A DNA stretch of 64,000 bases from Gemmatimonas aurantiaca (lineage in GTDB: Bacteria > Gemmatimonadota > Gemmatimonadetes > Gemmatimonadales > Gemmatimonadaceae). The DNA lies in contig NZ_JBBCJO010000011.1 of NCBI RefSeq assembly GCF_037190085.1, positions 124,001 through 188,000 on the forward strand, in the 5' to 3' direction. Below, one piece after another: positions 25,605 to 32,589 of this stretch (position 1 is the stretch's first letter; each line of letters opens with the position of its first letter). Made by a program: the position numbers and the translations under genes. A model generated the notes under the pieces. The model was given only the letters and a program-made list of their open reading frames with translations, did no database searches and was not told the DNA's origin.

Positions 25605-27131
25605 TCAGAGCGCGCGACGGAGCGCGGGATAGTCCACCTTGCCCGACGCCGTCCGCGGCAGGGCATCGATCGGCTTCACGACGATAGTCCGCTGCTGCAC
25701 ACGCAACTGGGTGGCCAGACGTTGTACGAGGGTTTCGATGGACGAAGCATCCGATGCCGCCATCGTCGTGAACACGACGAGCTGATTGTCACCTTCGAGG
25801 ACCGCTGTCGGTACCTCGGCGGACAGTTGCCGCTCGATGGCATCGAGATCCACGCGTACGCCGAACAGTTTGCCGATACGCTTGAGCCGGCCGGTGATCG
25901 TGAGACAACCCTCGGCGTCCAGCCGTCCGATGTCCCCCGTGTGCAGCAGACCGCCCAGTTCATCGCCGCGCGTGAGGTCGTCGCGCGTGGTGGCATATCC
26001 CAGCATCACATTGGGACCGCGATAACACACTTCTCCGGCTTCACCAGTGGCCAGGACACGCGTCGTATGGCCGTCGCTGTCACTGCCGGTTTGGCTCTCG
26101 AGATCGTGAATCTCGATCGTGCCGCCGGGGATGGCGCGTCCCGCGCTGCCCAGCCGGGCCGGCAACCATTCGTGCGGCATCACCGCAATACGCGCCGTCG
26201 CTTCCGTCTGTCCATACATCACATGGAACCGGCCGCCACGCGACGCCATGAATGTGTGCAATCGGGCCACCGCTTCATCGCCGAGACGACCGCCGGCCTG
26301 CGTCATCACCCGCACGCTGGCCGGCACCGCCCGCGCGGCGCCGAGTCGCTCGAGCATTTCGTACATGTAGGGCACGCCGGCGAGTGACGTGACGCCATGG
26401 GTCTTCACCGTGGTCCAGAACGGTCCGTCCATGAATCCACGATCGGTCACCACCAGCGAGGCACCGACCGCGAGATGGCTGGTGAGCAGGGAAAGACCGT
26501 AGGCGTAGTGCAGCGGCAGACAGGTGATGGCCCGGTCGTCGGCCGAGATGTCGAGCGCGGCAGCGATGCTGCGGGCATTGGCGACGATCGCCTGTTCGGT
26601 GAGCCGCACCAGCTTGGGGCTGCCCGTCGATCCCGACGTGGTCAATCCATACGCCATGTCCTCGTGCACGTCGGGCAGCGTGCGCTGATCGGTCAGTGCC
26701 GACAGATGCAGCGTGATCTTGCGTTGCTCCGTCGAGACCGTGAGGGAGATGGCGCAGTTCGGCAGCGCAGGCAGCGATTCGTCGGACGCCACGAAAAACG
26801 CCGGCCGGTAGGCGGCCTGCAGGGCCCGGGAGAGCGTGGCATCGAGAGCGGCGTCCACCAGAATCACGGTATGACCGGCGGCCCGCAGGGCAAACAGGGC
26901 CACGATCGACGTGATGTCGTTGCGTACGAGCAGGAACACCGGATCGTTCGCGCGCACATGACCACCGGCGCGGGCGCCTTCCTGCACGGCCTGCAGGGCG
27001 TCGGTGGTATCACCCACGAGCCCGTGCAGTTCATGATAGGTCAGTGTATCGCCGGTGTCCCCGTCGATGAGCGCCACCGCGTCGGACGGCGGTGCAAAAT
27101 GCGATATGAAAGGCGCCATGGTGTGCGACAT
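25605..27131 (-). CDS. AMP-dependent acyl synthetase/ligase
   Basis: A 508-residue member of the acyl-adenylate-forming family. The ATP loop is YGLTTSGSTGSPKLV, the second motif is MYGQTEATARI, then LHTGDIG and the hinge/lysine region TGRLKRIGKLFG and PRTASGKVDY. The ATG at 27129-27131 shares one base with the SDR stop (TGATG); a GTG one codon earlier is less likely. Beside an ACP, it is best read as the enzyme that loads an acid (fatty, hydroxy or amino acid) onto that ACP. Which acid cannot be told from the sequence. Confidence 0.85.
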   Translation of the reverse strand: MSHTMAPFISHFAPPSDAVALIDGDTGDTLTYHELHGLVGDTTDALQAVQEGARAGGHVRANDPVFLLVRNDITSIVALFALRAAGHTVILVDAALDATLSRALQAAYRPAFFVASDESLPALPNCAISLTVSTEQRKITLHLSALTDQRTLPDVHEDMAYGLTTSGSTGSPKLVRLTEQAIVANARSIAAALDISADDRAITCLPLHYAYGLSLLTSHLAVGASLVVTDRGFMDGPFWTTVKTHGVTSLAGVPYMYEMLERLGAARAVPASVRVMTQAGGRLGDEAVARLHTFMASRGGRFHVMYGQTEATARIAVMPHEWLPARLGSAGRAIPGGTIEIHDLESQTGSDSDGHTTRVLATGEAGEVCYRGPNVMLGYATTRDDLTRGDELGGLLHTGDIGRLDAEGCLTITGRLKRIGKLFGVRVDLDAIERQLSAEVPTAVLEGDNQLVVFTTMAASDASSIETLVQRLATQLRVQQRTIVVKPIDALPRTASGKVDYPALRRAL

Positions 27132-27865
27132 CACGGAACATACCCTCCATCCACGGGAAGAATCGCTCCCGTGACATAGGAGGCCGCGTCGCTGGCGAGA
27201 AACGCGATCACCTGCGCGACTTCGTCAGGGCGTCCCACACGACCGATCGGCACACGCGCGCGGATGACGTCCTGTTCGGCGGCGGAGTAGTCGGCCACCA
27301 GATCGGTGTCGATCCAGCCCGGGGCGACGGCATTGATGCGGATGCCCCACGGCGCGCATTCCACCGCGGCGGCGCGGGTCGCGGCTTCCAGCGCCGCCTT
27401 GGACGCCGCATAGGCCGTGCGGCCCGCGACGCCATGCGTGGCCAGCACCGACGAGACATTGATGATGGCGCCATGCTTCGTGCGCTGCATGAGTCGCATG
27501 GCGCTCTGCAGACACAGAATCGCGCCGCTCGCATTCACCGCCAGTGCGGCATCGAGCGTGGCCCGGTCGATGGTACCCAGCATGCCACCGGGCATGATGC
27601 CGGCATTGTTCACCAGCACATCGAGTCGCCTGGTGGTCGCGAAGATCGTACGGAAGGCGTCGGTGATCGACGCTGGATCGCTCACATCGAGGGTGAGGGG
27701 GATGGCGGTTCCGGGGCCGATGCCGCCGAGCCGCGCGGCGGTATCCGAACAGGCATCGGCATGACGACCGGCCACGAATACGGTGGCGCCGTCACGGACG
27801 AATCGCTCCGCCGTGGCGGCGCCGATCCCGCGCGTCGCACCCGTCACGCACACCACCATCGTCAT
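27131..27865 (-). CDS. FabG-like short-chain dehydrogenase/reductase
   Basis: A 244-residue SDR closest in features to 3-oxoacyl-ACP reductase: cofactor motif TGATRGIG near the N-terminus, NNAG, the Ser-Tyr-Lys catalytic set (NVSSVLATHG, AYAASKAAL) and a C-terminal YVTGAILPVDGGY. Start at MTMVVCVTG (27863-27865), 2 bases after the ACP stop. With the ACP just upstream it likely reduces a beta-ketoacyl or similar ACP-bound group. Confidence 0.87.
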   Translation of the reverse strand: MTMVVCVTGATRGIGAATAERFVRDGATVFVAGRHADACSDTAARLGGIGPGTAIPLTLDVSDPASITDAFRTIFATTRRLDVLVNNAGIMPGGMLGTIDRATLDAALAVNASGAILCLQSAMRLMQRTKHGAIINVSSVLATHGVAGRTAYAASKAALEAATRAAAVECAPWGIRINAVAPGWIDTDLVADYSAAEQDVIRARVPIGRVGRPDEVAQVIAFLASDAASYVTGAILPVDGGYVP

Positions 27866-27867
27866 GA

Positions 27868-28134
27868 TCAGAACGCGACGCCGTGCTTGCGCAGGATGTT
27901 GCGGGCCTCGGGGAAGCTGCTGAGCGCCAGCACTTCCTCCGTTTCGAGCATCACGTCGAATGCGCCCTCGATGGCCACCACGAGCTGCATGTGCGCCACC
28001 GAATCCCATGTGGGGGTTTCCCGGTAGGCCAGCGTTTCATGATCGACGCCGGGCGCGAGCTCGAGTGCCGTCGTGAAGGCTTCGCGCAGGCGCGCGAGTG
28101 TTTCGGTCGGATCGGCGGAGGTCAGGGAGGTCAT
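27868..28134 (-). CDS. Acyl carrier protein
   Basis: An 88-residue ACP with the phosphopantetheine serine at about residue 45 in TWDSVAHMQ (equivalent to the DSL motif) and an acidic, helical profile. It is a stand-alone dedicated ACP, not the housekeeping acpP, as shown by the DSV motif and its operon: GNAT upstream, then SDR, AMP ligase, LuxE and LuxC downstream. ACPs of this kind carry acyl substituents for sugar N-acylation in several surface-glycan loci. Confidence 0.87.
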   Translation of the reverse strand: MTSLTSADPTETLARLREAFTTALELAPGVDHETLAYRETPTWDSVAHMQLVVAIEGAFDVMLETEEVLALSSFPEARNILRKHGVAF

Positions 28135-28194
28135 GGACGGAAACAGAAAAGGACGAAAGGAAACGAAACGCGAGCGGACGTGATGCCGGGGGAC

Positions 28195-28824
28195 TCAGCG
28201 CACGATTGCCAGGCGCTCGCTGGCTCGAACCTCGCGGCGGGCCCACGCGTCGACCGTCGCACGCAACGCCGCGGGCCGATAGCGGTCCCGGGTGAGGGCG
28301 TAGTCGAAATACTCCACGCCACGGATGTCGTGTTCACCCGTGCGTTCGAAACCGAGACGGGCATTGATGCTCTGCATCACGCCGTTGTCATGACGCACAC
28401 AGGTGTCCACACGCGTGATCCCGAACGTATCGAAGGCGATGTCGAGCAGCAGCAACTCGGCTTCCAGTGTGTACGGCGCTTCGCGGGCCCGGGCATCGTC
28501 CACCACCAGTCGCCCCTTTTCGGCGTGCGAGCGGTCGGCCGCGATGCCATACAACGCCGTCGCGCCCACGATGACGCCGTCCTTGCGGGCAATGGCCCAC
28601 TGCACGTCGTCACGGCGATCCTGATAGCCGGCAAACCACGTCGTCTGCTTGTCCAGCGTGAGGGGCTCGGGCTGATGCAGGAAGTAGGTGGCGCGTTCGG
28701 TGTTGCGAAATCCGATGACGGCTTCGTGGTGGGCCGGTGCGTAGGGGACCAGGTCGATGATCGCCCCCACCACCGGCGCGGCGCGCAGGGCGAGGACCTG
28801 AGTGGCGACATCTGCGATGGGCAT
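28195..28824 (-). CDS. GNAT-family N-acyltransferase
   Basis: A 209-residue GNAT-like protein. It shows YFLHQPEPLTLDKQTTWF, a beta-strand pair with WAIARKDGVIVGATALYGI, and the helix RVDTCVRHDNGVMQSINARLGFERTGEHD, typical of RimJ/RimL-type and amino-sugar N-acyltransferases. Start MPIADVATQ (28822-28824); the upstream gene's stop lies 2 bases away. In this cluster it is a natural candidate to transfer an acyl group to the amino sugar made by the DegT aminotransferase; that is inference. Confidence 0.75.
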   Translation of the reverse strand: MPIADVATQVLALRAAPVVGAIIDLVPYAPAHHEAVIGFRNTERATYFLHQPEPLTLDKQTTWFAGYQDRRDDVQWAIARKDGVIVGATALYGIAADRSHAEKGRLVVDDARAREAPYTLEAELLLLDIAFDTFGITRVDTCVRHDNGVMQSINARLGFERTGEHDIRGVEYFDYALTRDRYRPAALRATVDAWARREVRASERLAIVR

Positions 28825-28825
28825 C

Positions 28826-29770
28826 TCAGGCCCCGCCCAGACTGTCGATGAACGACTCGGTGAGCGCGAACGCCGTGGTGGCGCCACAGCCTTCCCGGAA
28901 CGGACTGAGTGTGAGTCCCTCCTCATCTTCCGCCATCACGAACGAGGATGCGCCGAACTGTTCGAGCTCCTGCTGCGCATACTGGGCCACCGACGCATCG
29001 CTGGCATCCCAGGCGAATGCGATCGGATACGCGTGCCAGGCCGCGGCATACATGGCGATGGTGGAGACCGGGAGATCGCCCAGGTGAATGACGGTGCGTT
29101 CGGCCGTCACGGTCGCGCAGGCTTCGGCGATATCGGCGGCGAACTGCACTGGAGAACCCGAGCGCCGTTCGGCACCGGCCACCTGAGGGGCGTTACGGGC
29201 GAGCAGCGCACGCAGGGTGTCGTCGCCCGGGACGGCCACGACGGGCCCCGACGCCAACGACAGTGCGGACAACACGCCCGCGCCAACGCCCGGGTCGAGA
29301 TCGATGTAACGGTCGGCATCGAGCAGCGCCTGCTCGAGGAAGTTGCGGAGTTCGGCCTGGGCGCCGGTCTCCTGCTCGGCCTGCAGGAAGGCCACCACGG
29401 CGGGGTGTGCCAGTTCGGTTTCGGTCACGCCGACATGGAAGCGGGGAATGCCCGGAGCGGATTCCGTCAGGCTGGGGATGATGACCATCTCCCCGGCGAT
29501 CTGCCGCTGCTGGAGGGCGGCATCGGTGGCGGCGCAGTGGTCGAGCAACTGGCGAGCCGTCTGCATGGCCGGATGGTCGAACGGCAGCAGCGAGGCCGCC
29601 TGTTCGAAGGTCATGGCAGCGCTTCGCACATGTCCGCGCAACAGCGCATCGGCCACCAGTTGCGGCAGCAGGTTCGCCAGCACGTCGGCGGGAAGTCCGG
29701 CGGACGGTGGGGGAGACCAGGATCCGATCGCCGTTTCCATCAGCGAAGAATCTGTTGCGAACAGTGACAT
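28826..29770 (-). CDS. Hypothetical protein, possibly a degenerate FkbM-like methyltransferase
   Basis: A 314-residue soluble protein with no firm family match. Residues about 150-190 read RYIDLDPGVGAGVLSALSLASGPVVAVPGDDTLRALL, which resembles the SAM-binding start of FkbM methyltransferases (aspartate/glycine-rich loop, then a strand and an acidic/ proline turn), but the usual glutamate after the second strand is replaced. The N-terminal third looks helical and may be TPR-like. It opens the acyl-cassette operon and has a sigma-54 type promoter about 50 bases upstream. The start is at MSLFATDSS (29768-29770). FkbM-like enzymes are common in flagellin glycan islands, which makes that reading plausible but unproven. 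Confidence 0.6.
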   Translation of the reverse strand: MSLFATDSSLMETAIGSWSPPPSAGLPADVLANLLPQLVADALLRGHVRSAAMTFEQAASLLPFDHPAMQTARQLLDHCAATDAALQQRQIAGEMVIIPSLTESAPGIPRFHVGVTETELAHPAVVAFLQAEQETGAQAELRNFLEQALLDADRYIDLDPGVGAGVLSALSLASGPVVAVPGDDTLRALLARNAPQVAGAERRSGSPVQFAADIAEACATVTAERTVIHLGDLPVSTIAMYAAAWHAYPIAFAWDASDASVAQYAQQELEQFGASSFVMAEDEEGLTLSPFREGCGATTAFALTESFIDSLGGA

Positions 29771-29819
29771 GGGCGCGGAAGAAAGAAGTCGGGGACCGGC
29801 TGCCGGACGTCCTTCGCAA

Positions 29820-29835
29820 AGCATGAACTATGCCA
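29820..29835 (-). promoter_or_regulatory. Sigma-54 (-24/-12) promoter for the acyl-cassette operon
   Basis: Minus strand: TGGCAT-AGTTC-ATGCT, with exact GG-N10-GC spacing; weaker than the others in the -12 box. Predicted start near 29808, about 38 bases before the first gene. TTACAATGACTT lies 6 bases upstream (29841-29852). Confidence 0.6.
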
Positions 29836-29840
29836 TGTCC

Positions 29841-29852
29841 AAGTCATTGTAA
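29841..29852 (-). promoter_or_regulatory. Second copy of the TTACAATGACTT element
   Basis: Identical over 12 bases to 23188-23199 and in the same position relative to the -24 box. Part of an AT-rich patch (CATTTACTTACAATGACTT on this strand). Confidence 0.5.
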
Positions 29853-29956
29853 GTAAATGAGTTGTGTGACTGTGTCCGATGCCCGTTCTCACCGGGCGCG
29901 GCAAGAGTCGCACGGGAGAGGCAACAATTGCCGGCCGTGTGACGATCCCCGTGGTT

Positions 29957-31480
29957 CTAGCGCCTTTCCCGGCCCGGCTGGTCCAGCAGGTGGCTCAACC
30001 GGGCAATGGCCTCACCCCAATCACGTGGCGCCGGTTGGCGGACCAGCGTGGCGCTGGGATACCACGGCGTCGACTCCCCCTGCAATCCCCACCGCCAGTC
30101 CGGAGAGAATGGGAGCAGAACCCACACGGGCAATCCCATCGCCCCGGCCAGATGCGCGAGTCCGGTATCCACGCTGACGATCCCGTCGATCGACTGCAGT
30201 AACAAAGCAGTTTCGAGCCAGATTTCGCTCAGTTTTGGCTTTTCGCAGTGGAATTTTTCAGGAGGCGCTTCGCCGAGTTGGAGCCAGACCCAGTCCACGT
30301 TCGGGATGGACTGGAGCGTTCCGAGCCATTCGTTGCCGATGTCCCGGAGGTTGGTGGCCAGGAAATTCGGGTTACCGCGCAGCACGAGACCCAGGCGTCG
30401 GCGGAGAGGCGTCGGCCCTTCGCGTGTGGCGGGAGCGGAGGAAACCGGCGTCGGAACAGCCGTGGGTGCCGGTACGTCCACCGCGGCACCGGTTCGCAGA
30501 TAGGGTACCAGATCGCCGTAAGTCGCCTTGTCGGTCCCGAGATGCAGCGGCAGCGAGAGCACGGGCACCGCAAAATCGGTGGACGGGGCTTCTCCCACCG
30601 GAACCGCGTCGAAGCCGGAAGCCTGCAACAGCGAAACCGCCGACCGGGGCGCCTCCACGACGATCCTTCCGGCGCCGTGTCCGGTCAGCAGCGGCACGAA
30701 ACGCAGAAAATGAAAGAGGTCGCCGATGCCCTGTTCGAACACCACCAGGATCGACCGTCCGTCCAGGGGTTCGCCGCGCCATGGTGTGCGGCCGGTGGGG
30801 AGCGACGGCAGCCCCCGGTGTTCGAAGTCTCCCCATCCATATGTAGAGGCGCCGGCAAGCAGCCGGGTGAGCGCACGCTGCAGTCGCGTGGGCGGATGGC
30901 TCGGGCGCAACGACTCGGCTTTTTTCAGCAGCTTGAGCGCTTCGTCGAGCTGACCCTGTCCATGGCGCACCTGCGCCGCGGTGAGCCAGAGCACCGGATT
31001 CTGCCGGTCGGCCGTCGTGGCGCGTTGAACGAGCCGCCAGGCGTCGTCCAGTTCCCCCTGCGCACGTCGGGCGCCGGCCAGGGCGCCCAGCACTGCCGGA
31101 TGATTGGGAAGCGACCGGGCCACCTGGGTGAAGCAATACAATCCCCGATCGGGCGCTCCCACGTCGAGCAGTTGCGCTCCGAGTGCATGCGCGTCGTTGG
31201 CAGAGAGCACGTCGATGGCCCGATCCGTCACGCGGGTGAGCACGGCGCGGGCACGGCTGCGCTGGCCGGCCAGTTGCCAGGCGGTGGCTGCCATGCGCAC
31301 CAGCGGCACATGGTCCGGCATCGCGTCGGCCACCGGTTCGAGGCATTCGGCGGCCTCGCGATAGCGGCCCGCCGCCAGCGCCGCTTCACCGGCCGCGAGC
31401 AGCTCCGGAATCGAACGCGCGCCAGCCCCTCCATCGTGCCCCACGGAGCGCGCCGCCGGGTCAGTCATGAACGCGGCCAT
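29957..31480 (-). CDS. TPR-repeat glycosyltransferase (GT9/GT41-like C-terminus)
   Basis: The first about 210 residues of this 507-residue protein are TPR-like helical repeats (for example ALAAGRYREAAECLEPVADAMPD and HGQGQLDEALKLLKKAESLRP). The C-terminal part resembles heptosyltransferase-type (GT9) folds, with ILVVFEQGIGDLFHFLRFVPLL, LGLVLRGNPNFL, and VSVDTGLAHLAGAMGLPVWVLLPFSPDWRWG. TPR-transferase fusions like this are frequent beside flagellin genes. I chose the ATG at 31478-31480, preceded by GTGGGG; GTG 31492 and ATG 31468 are alternatives. It is divergent from fliC, which lies 268 bases away, so flagellin is the likely acceptor. Confidence 0.78.
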   Translation of the reverse strand: MAAFMTDPAARSVGHDGGAGARSIPELLAAGEAALAAGRYREAAECLEPVADAMPDHVPLVRMAATAWQLAGQRSRARAVLTRVTDRAIDVLSANDAHALGAQLLDVGAPDRGLYCFTQVARSLPNHPAVLGALAGARRAQGELDDAWRLVQRATTADRQNPVLWLTAAQVRHGQGQLDEALKLLKKAESLRPSHPPTRLQRALTRLLAGASTYGWGDFEHRGLPSLPTGRTPWRGEPLDGRSILVVFEQGIGDLFHFLRFVPLLTGHGAGRIVVEAPRSAVSLLQASGFDAVPVGEAPSTDFAVPVLSLPLHLGTDKATYGDLVPYLRTGAAVDVPAPTAVPTPVSSAPATREGPTPLRRRLGLVLRGNPNFLATNLRDIGNEWLGTLQSIPNVDWVWLQLGEAPPEKFHCEKPKLSEIWLETALLLQSIDGIVSVDTGLAHLAGAMGLPVWVLLPFSPDWRWGLQGESTPWYPSATLVRQPAPRDWGEAIARLSHLLDQPGRERR

Positions 31481-31493
31481 GAAAGACCCCACG

Positions 31494-31532
31494 AATGACG
31501 GTCAGGAATGACGGCTAGGAATGACGTGGACG
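31494..31532. repeat. Three 13-bp direct repeats upstream of the TPR-glycosyltransferase gene
   Basis: AATGACGGTCAGG, AATGACGGCTAGG, AATGACGTGGACG in tandem, just upstream of the transferase start codon. Could be an operator; no binding factor known. Confidence 0.5.
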
Positions 31533-31641
31533 AAGTGACCATTGCCGTGATGACGACGGCCTCCCGTGAAACGGCACAGAAAAAACCGTGTCCGTGGTGT
31601 GACGATCCGGGCCGGATCGGCCGACGAGTTGGCGCGGCGCC

Positions 31642-31668
31642 TCAAGTTCCCAACGGTCCGGACGACAC
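31642..31668 (+). promoter_or_regulatory. Sigma-28 type promoter for fliC
   Basis: TCAAGTTC, 11 bases, GACGACAC. The -35 half is good; the -10 half is the weakest of the set (5 of 8). Predicted leader about 75 bases. A 15-base palindrome GATCCGGGCCGGATC lies upstream at 31604-31618. Confidence 0.55.
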
Positions 31669-31748
31669 TGTGAACTGACCGCGATTCGAGAGTCGGATCC
31701 GGACGAGGCACGGATGCCTCAGCGACAATATCACGGAGGATAAGTCAC

Positions 31749-32504
31749 ATGCGTATCAACACCAACGTCGGCGCCCTTACCGCTTCGCGCAACGCGTTCG
31801 TGAACAACATGGCCACCGAGAGCAGCATGCGTAAGCTGAGCTCGGGTCTGCGTATCAGCCGTGCGGCTGACGACGCGGCGGGTCTTGCCATCGCGAACAA
31901 GCTGCGCGCGCAGCACCGCGGCCTGCAGGCTGCGTCGAACAACGCCGAGCAGGGCAATGCGCTCCTGCAGATCGCCGAAGGTGCCGCGTCGACGATCGAG
32001 CGCATCATCGAACGTCAGAAGGAACTGCTGGTGCAGGCGGCCTCGGGCCAGAACTCGACGGTGTCGGCGACGCTGACCACCGAAGTCGGCACGCTGAACA
32101 CCGAAATCAGCCGTATCGTCAGCGCGGCGAAGTTCCAGGGCACGGCCGTCTTCGCGTCGCACAGCTTCGCGGTCGACGAAGATGGTGCCACGTTCTCGGT
32201 GAACGCAGCCTACACGGCGCCGGGCTCGGCCCCGACCTCGTCGACGGGTGCGGACAGCAACCTGCAGTCGATCAACGACGTGCTGGCCAACATCGGTGCC
32301 GGTCAGAACCGTCTCGACTACACGGTGCAGAACCTCAAGTCGGCCATCGTGAACGTCAAGGCCGCCGAATCCACCATTCGCGACGTCGACATGGCGGAAG
32401 AAATGGCCAACTTCACGAAGAACAACATCCTCACGCAGGCTGCGCAGGCGATGCTGTCGCAGGCGAACCAGGGCTCCCAGAGCATCCTGAACATCCTCCG
32501 CTAA
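31749..32504 (+). CDS. fliC: Flagellin
   Basis: The filament subunit. At 251 residues it is a minimal flagellin, with conserved N-terminal (MRINTNVGALTASRNAF, MRKLSSGLRISRAADDAAGLAIANKLRAQ) and C-terminal (ESTIRDVDMAEEMANFTKNNIL, QSILNILR) D0/D1 helices and a short central segment rich in Ser/Thr (TAPGSAPTSSTGADS), where glycosylation would be expected. A GGAGG ribosome-binding site lies 10 bases before the ATG. Only one flagellin gene is in the window. It is flanked by glycosylation genes on one side and fliD on the other. Confidence 0.97.
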   Translation: MRINTNVGALTASRNAFVNNMATESSMRKLSSGLRISRAADDAAGLAIANKLRAQHRGLQAASNNAEQGNALLQIAEGAASTIERIIERQKELLVQAASGQNSTVSATLTTEVGTLNTEISRIVSAAKFQGTAVFASHSFAVDEDGATFSVNAAYTAPGSAPTSSTGADSNLQSINDVLANIGAGQNRLDYTVQNLKSAIVNVKAAESTIRDVDMAEEMANFTKNNILTQAAQAMLSQANQGSQSILNILR

Positions 32505-32530
32505 ACCTGACGTTCCCACAGCGTGATGTG

Positions 32531-32564
32531 ACCCCGGGGTCGGCGTAACAGCCGGCCCCGGGGT
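32531..32564 (+). terminator. Strong hairpin between fliC and fliD
   Basis: A 14-bp stem (32531-32544 with 32551-32564, one G-U pair) with a 6-base loop, 26 bases after the fliC stop. No T-run follows, so it may be a partial terminator or an mRNA stabiliser that keeps fliC above fliD. Confidence 0.65.
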
Positions 32565-32589
32565 ATGGCCTTAGCAGGTAGAGGCAACC

